From an uncultured Bacteroidota bacterium (GTDB lineage Bacteria; Bacteroidota; Bacteroidia; Chitinophagales; Chitinophagaceae): a DNA stretch of 15,836 nucleotides. The notes beneath the pieces were generated by a model, which worked only from the letters and a program-made list of their open reading frames with translations, did not search any database and was not told the origin of the DNA. Made by a program: the position numbers and the translations under genes. Below are positions 1-7,646 of the stretch, piece after piece. The stretch covers positions 1 through 15,836 of the forward strand of contig CAIZLI010000179.1 in the NCBI GenBank assembly GCA_903933765.1, written 5' to 3'. Positions within the stretch are counted from its first letter, which is position 1. Each line of letters begins with the position of its first letter.

Positions 1-8
1 TATTGCCC

Positions 9-23
9 GTCTGAAAATCAGAC
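9..23. repeat. Short perfect inverted repeat upstream of mutY
   Basis: GTCTGA and TCAGAC are separated by three A bases, giving a perfect 6-bp stem. No T-run follows the stem on either strand, so it is a poor intrinsic terminator. It lies at the edge of the window, so the gene it belongs to (a leader or an upstream gene end) cannot be seen. A chance repeat is possible. Confidence 0.3.
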
Positions 24-94
24 ACCAAAAAAAATAAATATAATTAATTGCCATCAGAATACTTGCTTATTTTCTGAATAAACAAAGGGATAAC

Positions 95-110
95 TGCCTA
101 TTTTTAGGCA
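95..110 (+). other. Leader hairpin just before the mutY start
   Basis: TGCCTA and TAGGCA form a perfect 6-bp stem around a TTTT loop. The stem is followed by ATTTTG and then the mutY ATG 12 bases later. It could be the weak terminator of a gene left of the window or a hairpin in the mutY leader mRNA. The short stem and the interrupted T-run make a strong terminator unlikely. The repeat is seen directly; its role is inference. Confidence 0.35.
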
Positions 111-122
111 ATTTTGCGTCTA

Positions 123-1211
123 ATGTCTATCTATTTTACCCAACAGCTGCTTCAATGGAATCAAACTGCCAATCATCGAGCCATGCCTTGGAAAGGGGAA
201 AAAGACCCTTATAAAATTTGGCTCAGTGAGATCATCCTTCAACAAACAAGGGTAGACCAAGGTTGGGCCTACTACGAAAAGTTCATTCAAGCTTATCCAA
301 CCATTCAAGATCTAGCAAAAGCAAAGGACGAGAAAGTTTTTAAATTATGGGAAGGCTTGGGTTATTATAATAGGTGCAGAAATTTATTGCATACTGCAAG
401 ACAGATCACCAATCATTCAAAAGGCATTTTTCCAAATACCTATGATGCGCTTCTTGCACTAAAAGGAATTGGGCCTTACACTGCTGCAGCTATTGCTTCT
501 TTTGCATTCAATTTACCTTATGCTGTTGTGGATGGAAATGTGTTTAGAGTGCTTGCAAGATTTCATGGTATCTCTACACCAACCGATACGAAAGAAGGAA
601 TTGGAATTTTTAATACACTTGCAAATCAAAGTCTTGCAAAAAAGCAACCAGGCTTGTACAATCAAGCTATCATGGATTTTGGGGCCACAGTTTGCACGCC
701 AAATAACCCAGATTGCGTTGCTTGTAATTTGTCCTCTAAGTGCGTGGCCTTTAATGTAAATCAAGTCAATCAATTACCAGTTAAGCTAAAACGCATCACA
801 AAAAAGAAAAGACATTTTGATTTTTTCTGCTTCAATTATAACGGTACTTGGATGTTGCAACAAAGAGGTGAAGGGGATGTGTGGAATGGTTTGTTTCAGT
901 TTTATGTGTTGGAACAAGATCGCATGCCAGTGTTTTCTGACAGTTATTTAGGTACTGTTTTAAAGCATCAATTTGGTTTATCCCAAAAACAATGGAAATT
1001 TATAGGTGCCGATAAACAACCTCAATTGTATAAACAGGTTTTGACACATCAAACTATTGAAGCGAGATTTATTTGTATCCAGTTATCTAAAATGCCTAAA
1101 ATGCTTCAAAATGCTTTGTGGGTAAAGCCTAAGCAATTGTCAAAATATGCATTTCCAAAAATCATTAATGATTTTTTAGTAACTTTCCACCATGGAAGCG
1201 CACTCGAGTAA
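123..1211 (+). CDS. mutY: A/G-specific adenine glycosylase MutY
   Basis: Removes adenine mispaired with 8-oxoguanine or guanine in base excision repair, limiting G:C to T:A mutations. With the ATG at 123 the protein has 362 residues, normal for the family. The N-terminal helix-hairpin-helix glycosylase domain carries the catalytic Glu (LSEIILQQT, about residue 36), the LKGIGPYTAAA hairpin and the VVDGNVFRVLARF motif with the catalytic Asp near 137. Four cysteines at 191, 198, 201 and 207 (C-X6-C-X2-C-X5-C) match the MutY/EndoIII 4Fe-4S cluster. The C-terminal third, from about residue 235, is the NUDIX-like domain that recognises 8-oxoG. A TTG at 114 could extend the frame by three residues, but the ATG at 123 gives the usual family N-terminus. 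The 3' end overlaps gldE by 20 bases. Confidence 0.96.
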   Translation: MSIYFTQQLLQWNQTANHRAMPWKGEKDPYKIWLSEIILQQTRVDQGWAYYEKFIQAYPTIQDLAKAKDEKVFKLWEGLGYYNRCRNLLHTARQITNHSKGIFPNTYDALLALKGIGPYTAAAIASFAFNLPYAVVDGNVFRVLARFHGISTPTDTKEGIGIFNTLANQSLAKKQPGLYNQAIMDFGATVCTPNNPDCVACNLSSKCVAFNVNQVNQLPVKLKRITKKKRHFDFFCFNYNGTWMLQQRGEGDVWNGLFQFYVLEQDRMPVFSDSYLGTVLKHQFGLSQKQWKFIGADKQPQLYKQVLTHQTIEARFICIQLSKMPKMLQNALWVKPKQLSKYAFPKIINDFLVTFHHGSALE

Positions 1212-2553
1212 GTTTATATTTTTAGCAGCCACTTATTTTGATGTTTCAAAAATGCAACAAGATGCTGGGTTGCTTTTATTACTTTTTATCTTGCTTTTTT
1301 TATCTTTTGCCATTGCTGGATCAGAAGTGGCATTTTTTTCTTTGTCGTATAAGGACATTCAAGTTTTAAAAACAAAAAATCATAAACCACTCAAAAGGAT
1401 TGTAGACTTATTGGAAGACCCAAAAAAGTTGTTGACTTCTATGTTAATCGCAAATAGCTTCATTAATATTTGTATCATCCTAGTTTCTAATATTTTGATT
1501 GATCATCTTTTTATTTTTGATCAAATACCAATTCCAGGTTTCGAGTTTATCATTAAAGTTTTAGCAGTGACATTGATGCTTTTATTTTTTGGTGAAATCA
1601 TGCCAAAAGTAATGGCGACTCAAAACAATATTCGATTTGCACAAGATTTTGGTGGTGTTATTCAAGCAGTCTATTTTATTTTTTCGAGAATGAGTGGTAT
1701 GATGGTGAAGTACACCAATTTGATCGAAAAAAAATTAGCACAAAAAGACACCGGTAATACTTATAGCATGGAGGAATTAGATCACGCTATTGAATTAACG
1801 ACTTCTCCTAACCATTTGGACAGCGAAAAGAAAATCTTAAAAGGGATTGTCAAATTTGGGAATATCACTGTTCGTCAAATCATGAAAACTAGGCTAGACG
1901 TATATGGCGTAGAAGACAATATCACCTACAATGAATTATTAGAAAGTGTAAAAGAGCATAATTATAGCCGTTTCCCAGTATATAAGGAAGACCTAGATAC
2001 GATTGTCGGTATCATACATACCAAGGATTTAATTCCGCATTTACAAGAAGAAGCTGCTTATGCATGGCAAAAGTTAATTCGTCCAGTGTTGTTTGTACAT
2101 GAACAAAAAATGATCGAAGATTTATTGAAGGAATTTCAATCTAAGCGTATTCACTTTGCTATAGTTGTGGATGAATTTGGTGGAACAAGTGGGATCATTA
2201 CTTTAGAAGATATTTTAGAAGAGATCGTTGGAGACATTAAAGACGAGTTTGATGAAGAGGAGTCGATGATCAAAAAAATTGATGATTTTCATTATATCAT
2301 TGAAGGTAAAACCGCTATCATTGATTTCTGTAATTTTATAGATATCCCTACTAATTTCTTTGATGCAGTAAAAGGAGAAAGTGATACCGTAGCAGGATTG
2401 ATATTAGAACTTGCTGGCGAGTTTCCGGCAGTACAACAAGTGGTTAAATACAAGCAATTCAGTTTTACTGCGCTAGATATTCAGAAAAATCGAATTCATA
2501 AAGTTCAATCCATTATCACACCTATCACTTCTATTAGTCAGGAAAATGGATAA
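1192..2553 (+). CDS. gldE: GldE, CNNM/CorC-type membrane protein with CBS pair
   Basis: Integral inner-membrane protein of the DUF21 (CNNM)-CBS-CorC architecture, 453 residues. Hydrophobic segments lie near 26-50, 80-103 and 120-140, with the DUF21 signature GEIMPK at 134-139. A CBS pair spans about 225-345, ending in the very typical VVDEFGGTSGIITLEDILEE stretch (325-344). A CorC_HlyC domain follows from about 362. CorC relatives are linked to divalent-cation efflux. In Flavobacterium johnsoniae GldE is associated with gliding and the type IX secretion machinery and is found beside GldD. The gene starts inside the mutY end (20-base overlap) and its stop overlaps the gldD start by 8 bases, suggesting coupled translation. 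The name rests on domain order plus the gldD neighbour. Homologues also occur in non-gliding Bacteroidota, so the gene does not prove motility. Confidence 0.93.
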   Translation: MEAHSSKFIFLAATYFDVSKMQQDAGLLLLLFILLFLSFAIAGSEVAFFSLSYKDIQVLKTKNHKPLKRIVDLLEDPKKLLTSMLIANSFINICIILVSNILIDHLFIFDQIPIPGFEFIIKVLAVTLMLLFFGEIMPKVMATQNNIRFAQDFGGVIQAVYFIFSRMSGMMVKYTNLIEKKLAQKDTGNTYSMEELDHAIELTTSPNHLDSEKKILKGIVKFGNITVRQIMKTRLDVYGVEDNITYNELLESVKEHNYSRFPVYKEDLDTIVGIIHTKDLIPHLQEEAAYAWQKLIRPVLFVHEQKMIEDLLKEFQSKRIHFAIVVDEFGGTSGIITLEDILEEIVGDIKDEFDEEESMIKKIDDFHYIIEGKTAIIDFCNFIDIPTNFFDAVKGESDTVAGLILELAGEFPAVQQVVKYKQFSFTALDIQKNRIHKVQSIITPITSISQENG

Positions 2554-3136
2554 AATCTTTTTCATTGCAGTGGCATTCTTTATACTTGGCTTTACTGCTT
2601 GTAATTCAAGATATACGCCCAAAGCAACTGGCTACCCAGCATTAACATTACCCCAAAAAGTATACTTGACTAGTGCAGTGCGTGAAATGCCTTATACTTT
2701 TGATATCCCATCCTATGCAATCGTCGATAAAAATGTGGCCTATATGGGTGTTGATCAGCAAAAAAAAGGCTGGATGAACCTACAATTTCCTACCCTGAAT
2801 GCGACATTATACATTAGTTACAATGCGATTCAAAAAAACCAATTAGATATATTGGTTCGTGATGCCTACAATTTTGCCAATAACCATTCCAATAAAGCTA
2901 GTTTTATCGAAGACTCGGCATTTGAAAATCCAATAGGCCTTCAAGGTGTATTTTTTCACTTGGGCGGAGATGTGGCAAGTCCTTATCAATTCTTTATCAC
3001 GGATTCTAGTCATCATTTTTTGAGAGGGGCCCTTTATTTTGATACCACACCAAATGCGGATTCACTAGCACCAGTGATTGATTTTTTGTACCAGGATTTA
3101 AAACAGCTTGTGCAGACCTTTCATTGGAAATCTTAA
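2546..3136 (+). CDS. gldD: Gliding motility lipoprotein GldD
   Basis: A 196-residue lipoprotein of the Bacteroidota-specific GldD family, which is needed for gliding in Flavobacterium johnsoniae; its biochemical role is not known. A hydrophobic signal peptide ends in a lipobox (FTAC) with the lipidation Cys at 19, just before the family's NSRYTPKATGYPAL start. Other family traits are PYTFDIPSYA, WMNLQFPTLNATLYISY, the QFFITDSSHHFLRGALYF stretch and the near-terminal DSLAPVIDFLYQDL. The start ATG lies within the last codons of gldE, so translation is probably coupled. The predicted product sits at the inner or outer membrane on the periplasmic side. The signal peptide and motifs are seen; involvement in motility of this organism is inference, since no other gld genes lie in the window. 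Confidence 0.93.
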   Translation: MDKIFFIAVAFFILGFTACNSRYTPKATGYPALTLPQKVYLTSAVREMPYTFDIPSYAIVDKNVAYMGVDQQKKGWMNLQFPTLNATLYISYNAIQKNQLDILVRDAYNFANNHSNKASFIEDSAFENPIGLQGVFFHLGGDVASPYQFFITDSSHHFLRGALYFDTTPNADSLAPVIDFLYQDLKQLVQTFHWKS

Positions 3137-3155
3137 TCAATAAGTAATACCTTTG
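3124..3155 (+). promoter_or_regulatory. Bacteroidota-type promoter for DUF3109-lutB
   Basis: TTG at 3124-3126 is followed after 21 bases by TACCTTTG (3148-3155), an exact match to the phylum's -7 element TAnnTTTG with a -33 TTG at acceptable spacing. It lies at the 3' end of gldD, and the predicted transcript would begin around 3160, leaving a leader of about 10 bases before the ATG at 3171. This would give the downstream pair its own transcription. Only the motif match supports it. Confidence 0.6.
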
Positions 3156-3170
3156 TGCTAACCTTTTAGT

Positions 3171-3755
3171 ATGATAATAATTGACCAGGTTTTAGTAAGC
3201 GATCAAGTAATTGAGGAACAGTTTGTTTGTGATTTGACAAAGTGTAAGGGAGGCTGTTGTGAAGATGGTGATGCAGGCGCTCCTTTGGATAATCAAGAAA
3301 AAGAATACGTGAAGGCGTTTTACGAAATTGTTAAACCCTATATGACCAAGCAGGGTATCAAAGAAGTTGAAACTGTTGGACCGTATTTATATGATAGAGA
3401 ATTTGGCTGGGTGACGCCTACGATCAATGGCGGTATTTGTGCTTATGGCTATAAGGATGAAAAAAATATCATCAAATGTGCTTTTGAGCAAGCATACAAT
3501 GATGGTAAAATTTCTTGGAAAAAGCCAATCAGCTGCCATCTGTTTCCGATTAAAATTCAACAAAGCAAATCAGATCCTTCGATAGAATACATGAACTATG
3601 AACCAAGAGAAGACTTGTGTCAAGCGGCTTGTAGCCTTGGTGTTAAATTGAAAGTGCCTGCTTATGTATTCTTAAAAGAGTCGATTATTAGAAAATATGG
3701 CGATGAATTTTATGAAGCATTAGAAGCATCTGCAAAACATTTAGCGAAAAAATAA
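3171..3755 (+). CDS. DUF3109 family cysteine-cluster protein
   Basis: A soluble protein of 194 residues that matches the DUF3109 family, common in Bacteroidota and related to the YkgJ-type cysteine clusters thought to bind zinc or an iron-sulfur centre. No enzymatic function is established. Cysteines cluster at the N-terminus (20, 25, 29, 30 in CDLTKCKGGCC) and recur at 90 (GGICAYG), 103 (IIKCAFE), 122 (ISCHLFPI), 150 and 154 (EDLCQAAC), enough to hold a metal centre. There is no signal peptide or membrane segment. It is followed 4 bases later by lutB, so both are probably on one transcript from the promoter at 3124-3155. The family call is firm; metal binding is inferred from the cysteine pattern. 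Confidence 0.85.
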   Translation: MIIIDQVLVSDQVIEEQFVCDLTKCKGGCCEDGDAGAPLDNQEKEYVKAFYEIVKPYMTKQGIKEVETVGPYLYDREFGWVTPTINGGICAYGYKDEKNIIKCAFEQAYNDGKISWKKPISCHLFPIKIQQSKSDPSIEYMNYEPREDLCQAACSLGVKLKVPAYVFLKESIIRKYGDEFYEALEASAKHLAKK

Positions 3756-3759
3756 TTCT

Positions 3760-5139
3760 ATGGAAAGTATTTACTCAGAGTCATTTGATCAAAAAAGTAG
3801 CGAGAAAGCACTTGACACCAATCATAGAAAAAAAATTAATTTCAATATTGGCAAGTACAACGCGGTTGTTCCAAAGGGTAAAATGCAATTCAACGATTTA
3901 GAGAAAGTAAGGTCTCAAGCAAAAAATATTAAATGGGAGGCGGTTGAACACTTGGATTTATATTTAACCCAATTCGAAGAACAGATCACAAAGCGTGGTG
4001 CAAAAGTGTTTTGGGCAGAAGATAGCGAGCAAGCCCTTGATTTTATAGGTGCTATCTGCAAGAAAAAAGAATGCAAAACTTTGGTGAAAAGCAAGAGCAT
4101 GGCGACCGAGGAGATCCACTTGAATGCCTACTTAGAATCTATTGGCGTTGAATCGGTAGAAACTGATTTAGGGGAATATATTCAGCAACTAGACGGCGAA
4201 GCACCCTATCATATTGTGACGCCTGCTATGCATAAAAGCAAGGAGGATGTCGCTAAATTGTTTGCTGAAAAATTGGGTACAGATATCAATATGACCCCAG
4301 AAGAAATGACCTTGGTAGCAAGAAGAAATTTAAGAGAGAAATATGTGCAAGCAGAAATAGGGGTCACCGGAGCTAATTTTATATTGCCAGATATTGGGGG
4401 CATTGCATTAACTGAAAACGAAGGAAATGCCAGACTCTCTGCAGCTTTCCCTAAAACACATATTGTCATTGTGGGTATTGAAAAAGTAATCCCTTCAGTG
4501 ACGGACTTAGGACTACTTTGGCCTTTATTATCTACTTATGGCACTGGCCAACAAGTAACTGTTTACAATAGTATTATCACTGGGCCCAAACAAGCAGATG
4601 AAGCAGATGGCCCTGAGGACATGTATGTTATTTTATTAGACAACGGCAGGACGAATTTACTCTCCAATGCAAAAAGCAGAGAAGCACTTTATTGTATCCG
4701 CTGCGGTGCATGTTTAAACGCCTGCCCAATTTATAAGAATATCGGTGGACACGCCTATGAAACCACTTATAGTGGCCCAATTGGAAGTGTGATCACACCT
4801 CATTTAAGAGGCATGCACGATTACAAACATTTGAGTTTTGCATCTAGTTTATGTGGCAACTGTACGGCTGTATGTCCTGTTAAAATTAATTTACACGAAC
4901 TTTTATTAGAAAACAGAAGGGAGTCAGTGGTGGCGGGTGAAAGTAATTTTTCTGAAGAGTTTGCTTGGAAGATCTGGAAACAAGCATCTATGAATCGATT
5001 GTTAATGAACCAAGGCAATGCCACCATTAAAAATTGGGTAGTCAACAAAATATTTAAAGGTTGGGCTAAACAAAGATCGCCTTTGCAGTTCCCTACAAAG
5101 ACATTCAATCAACTTTGGAAAGAAAAACATAAAAAGTAA
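3760..5139 (+). CDS. lutB: LutB-type iron-sulfur lactate utilization protein
   Basis: Member of the LutB/YkgF family (459 residues, usual length). It is the iron-sulfur subunit of the LutABC system that oxidises L-lactate to pyruvate in Bacillus subtilis. The N-terminal two thirds form a LUD domain, with the conserved stretch around residues 185-250 (VARRNLREKY, GVTGANFILPDIGGIALTENEG). The ferredoxin-like part carries CIRCGACLNACP (Cys 312, 315, 318, 322) and a second set CGNCTAVCP (Cys 365, 368, 372), the pattern for two 4Fe-4S clusters. The C-terminal region, about residues 400-459, matches the family tail. The usual partners lutA and lutC are not adjacent: the gene before is DUF3109 and the gene after is convergent. 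The substrate is therefore less certain than the family. Confidence 0.9.
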   Translation: MESIYSESFDQKSSEKALDTNHRKKINFNIGKYNAVVPKGKMQFNDLEKVRSQAKNIKWEAVEHLDLYLTQFEEQITKRGAKVFWAEDSEQALDFIGAICKKKECKTLVKSKSMATEEIHLNAYLESIGVESVETDLGEYIQQLDGEAPYHIVTPAMHKSKEDVAKLFAEKLGTDINMTPEEMTLVARRNLREKYVQAEIGVTGANFILPDIGGIALTENEGNARLSAAFPKTHIVIVGIEKVIPSVTDLGLLWPLLSTYGTGQQVTVYNSIITGPKQADEADGPEDMYVILLDNGRTNLLSNAKSREALYCIRCGACLNACPIYKNIGGHAYETTYSGPIGSVITPHLRGMHDYKHLSFASSLCGNCTAVCPVKINLHELLLENRRESVVAGESNFSEEFAWKIWKQASMNRLLMNQGNATIKNWVVNKIFKGWAKQRSPLQFPTKTFNQLWKEKHKK

Positions 5140-5169
5140 ATCTTCCTCCATTCCTTCGCTTCATTTTAG

Positions 5170-6096
5170 TTACATGCCATCTGCATCTGAAATTGCATGC
5201 ACTGGATCCTTTTGATCCTTCAAACTATTGTTGACTAAGTAAACCCCAAATAAAGTAATCATAGAACCTACTATATTATTCCATGTCATTTGCTCGTCTA
5301 ATAAAAGAGAGCCCACCCATATTGCGACGATTGGATTGATATAAGCATATAAGGATGCGATAGATGAATTCAAATGTTTCATACTATAGATGAATGACAT
5401 AAATGCAAAAACAGATCCTCCAATCACCATATATACAATGACGCCCCAGGATATAGCAGGAATTTGATTTAAAGGAACATAGTCTCCGCTAATCAATGTG
5501 ATTAATCCCATCATGAATGCACTCATCAACATCTGCCATCCAATTGAATTGTAGGCATTGATTTTAATTTTTGTCCTTGAGATAATAATGGATCCAATAC
5601 TCCAAGTGATCATTGCTAAGAAAGATAGCACAACGCCTAAAATATAATTGCTTCCATGCACTGTTAAACTGTCTTTGTAAAAAATGAAGCCAATGCCTAA
5701 TAATCCAAGACCTAAACCAATGATCGTTTTGGGCCTAATTTCAATGGCTTTGTAGTAATACCTTTCTATCAATACAACGGATAATGGATATAAAGCTGCA
5801 ATCAAGGCTGCTAGCCCACTGGTGATAAATTTTAAACCATAAGTGGCAATGCCATTAGAGGAGACAAACATCAATAGGGACATACCCAATAGCCAAAGAA
5901 ATTGTTTTTTGGTAGGCAGCTTTTCTCCTTTGATTAAAAAAAAGCCCACATACAATGAACCTCCTAAAAATTGACGAATACTTGCCATTTCAAAAGCGGG
6001 CATATGCATCACACCCATCTTGCTTGCGACCCAAGTGGTGCCCCATACAATACTTGTTACCGTTAACGCTAAGTAGGCTTTATTTTGATTCGCCAT
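5170..6096 (-). CDS. EamA/DMT-family membrane transporter
   Basis: Inner-membrane transporter of the drug/metabolite superfamily, 308 residues, consisting of two EamA repeats of about five helices each. The first helix contains the common SIVWGTTWVASK motif (about residues 15-26). The second repeat begins near residue 152 (YILGVVLSFLAMITWSIGSI), the matching position for an internal duplication. Such proteins export or take up amino acids, nucleobases or other small metabolites; nothing in the sequence fixes the substrate. It is the last gene of the minus-strand run, 9 bases after the purH stop, so it is probably co-transcribed with purH. Export of purine-related metabolites is possible, but that is only a guess from position. 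Confidence 0.88.
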   Translation of the reverse strand: MANQNKAYLALTVTSIVWGTTWVASKMGVMHMPAFEMASIRQFLGGSLYVGFFLIKGEKLPTKKQFLWLLGMSLLMFVSSNGIATYGLKFITSGLAALIAALYPLSVVLIERYYYKAIEIRPKTIIGLGLGLLGIGFIFYKDSLTVHGSNYILGVVLSFLAMITWSIGSIIISRTKIKINAYNSIGWQMLMSAFMMGLITLISGDYVPLNQIPAISWGVIVYMVIGGSVFAFMSFIYSMKHLNSSIASLYAYINPIVAIWVGSLLLDEQMTWNNIVGSMITLFGVYLVNNSLKDQKDPVHAISDADGM

Positions 6097-6105
6097 TTTG
6101 CTAGC

Positions 6106-7590
6106 TTAGTGTTTGAAATGTCTAAGCCCTGTCATCACCATGGCTAAACCATTGGCTTGGCAATAGGCCACACTATCTTTATCTCTCACTGAACCTCCTG
6201 GTTGAATGAATGCTTCGATGCCCGCTTCTTGTGCAATTTTTACACAATCATCAAAAGGGAAAAAAGCATCTGATGCAAGACTAGCCCCTTTTAAATCAAA
6301 ATTAAATTGCTTCGCTTTTTCAATCGCTTGTCTCAGCGCATCGATCCTAGAAGTTTGACCGCAACCTTTTCCAACCAGTTGTTTATTTTTAATTAAAGCA
6401 ATTGCATTGCTTTTTAAATGTTTGCAAATGATGTTACCAAAAACTAAATCTGCTTTTTCGTTTTCTGTGCAAGGCCTTGCACCTACTTCTTCCCAATTGG
6501 TATAATTACCTGTATCTAAGCCTTGTTCAAGGCTTCCATTAAGGATTGATTTTTTTTGAATTGGGTGCAGATGCACACCTGGCTTTGTTTCAAGTAAGAT
6601 TCTATTTTTCTTAGTTGTTAAAATACTCAATGCTGCTGCATCATATGCAGGGGCAATCAATACTTCAAAAAATAATTCTTGAATGGCTTCTGCTGTTGGA
6701 ATGTCGATGGTGCCATTGGTGACTAGTACACCTCCAAAAGCACTTTCTGGATCGCCAGCCAATGCAGCTTCCCAACTTGCAAATACGGTTGCTCTTTGCG
6801 CCACACCACATACATTGGTATGCTTGATAATTGCAAAACTTGTTGCAGGTAAGTCTTGGATCAATGCAATGGCAGCGTCTACGTCCACTAAATTATTATA
6901 GGATAATTCTTTTCCGTTTAATTGTGTAAACCAGGTGTCTAAATCACCGTAGAAAGTAGCCACCTGATGTGGGTTTTCTCCATAACGTAAGGTCTTACCA
7001 GTAGCAGGATTAAAATAATTACTAATCGCAATATCATAATGCATCACTACTTCAAAAGCCTTTGCAGCAAAAGCTTTTCTTTGATCCAAGCTTGTGCTGC
7101 CTGCTTGGTCAATCAATATTTTATTCAATACTGCATAATCGTCTTTAGCTGCAAGTACAGTTAAGTCTCTGAAGTTTTTAGCTGCAGCCCTAATCATAGA
7201 TGGACCTCCAATATCAATCTTTTCAATAATTGCTTTTTCTTCGGTGGTAGTCCTTAATGTTTCTTCAAATGGATATAAATCAACAATGACAAGGTCAATG
7301 GCAGGGATATTGAAATCCTTCATTTCTTGCAGATCTTGCTCCTCGTATCTTCTTCCTAAAATACCTCCAAAAACAGAAGGGTGTAAGGTTTTTACACGTC
7401 CACCTAAGATAGAGGGATAACCAGTTACCGACTCAACAGCCACACAGGGGATGCCTAAATCTTCTAAAAATTTTTGAGTACCTCCTGTAGAATAGATGGT
7501 GATATTTTGTTGGTGAAGTGTTCTAGCCAATGGCTCTAAACCATCTTTGTAAAAAACAGAGATTAATGCTGATTGTATTTTCTTTTCCAT
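6106..7590 (-). CDS. purH: Bifunctional AICAR transformylase / IMP cyclohydrolase PurH
   Basis: Carries out the last two steps of de novo purine synthesis: formylation of AICAR with 10-formyl-tetrahydrofolate, then ring closure to IMP. It has 494 residues, close to the usual 500-530. The N-terminal MGS-like cyclohydrolase domain shows STGGT (34-38) and GGRVKTLHP (63-71). The transformylase domain starts near 200 with RYGENPHQ (202-209) and has the catalytic Lys-His pair at 256-257 in KHTNVCG. It ends with SDAFFPFDD and the QPGGSVRD loop. The usual motif is KHxNPCG, so Val260 replaces the common Pro; the catalytic pair is intact. The start ATG follows a leader with an inverted repeat. The upstream neighbour is comEC, 56 bases away, and the downstream EamA gene is 9 bases away. 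Confidence 0.97.
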   Translation of the reverse strand: MEKKIQSALISVFYKDGLEPLARTLHQQNITIYSTGGTQKFLEDLGIPCVAVESVTGYPSILGGRVKTLHPSVFGGILGRRYEEQDLQEMKDFNIPAIDLVIVDLYPFEETLRTTTEEKAIIEKIDIGGPSMIRAAAKNFRDLTVLAAKDDYAVLNKILIDQAGSTSLDQRKAFAAKAFEVVMHYDIAISNYFNPATGKTLRYGENPHQVATFYGDLDTWFTQLNGKELSYNNLVDVDAAIALIQDLPATSFAIIKHTNVCGVAQRATVFASWEAALAGDPESAFGGVLVTNGTIDIPTAEAIQELFFEVLIAPAYDAAALSILTTKKNRILLETKPGVHLHPIQKKSILNGSLEQGLDTGNYTNWEEVGARPCTENEKADLVFGNIICKHLKSNAIALIKNKQLVGKGCGQTSRIDALRQAIEKAKQFNFDLKGASLASDAFFPFDDCVKIAQEAGIEAFIQPGGSVRDKDSVAYCQANGLAMVMTGLRHFKH

Positions 7591-7599
7591 ATGTAAAGG

Positions 7600-7630
7600 T
7601 ACGAGCTTCTACTTTTTTGTCCGGCTCGTA
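7600..7630 (-). promoter_or_regulatory. Inverted repeat in the purH leader
   Basis: TACGAGC and GCTCGTA form a perfect 7-bp inverted repeat with a 17-base spacer, wholly inside the 56-base gap between the comEC stop and the purH start. On the minus strand it ends ten bases before the purH ATG, and the arm nearer purH runs into TACCTTTA, which is one base from the -7 element TAnnTTTG. It could be an operator, an mRNA stem-loop that affects purH translation, or a weak terminator for comEC; the missing U-run argues against the last. The repeat is seen; its function is inference. Confidence 0.4.
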
Positions 7631-7646
7631 TTTTCCACAAAATGGG

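Noticed and set aside
114..122. TTG start for mutY three codons upstream of the ATG
   Set aside because: The ATG at 123 already gives the family N-terminus, and the extra residues (Met-Arg-Leu) add nothing conserved.
5140..5169. Bidirectional terminator between the convergent lutB and EamA genes
   Set aside because: The 30 bases hold no inverted repeat of useful length, only pyrimidine-rich sequence.
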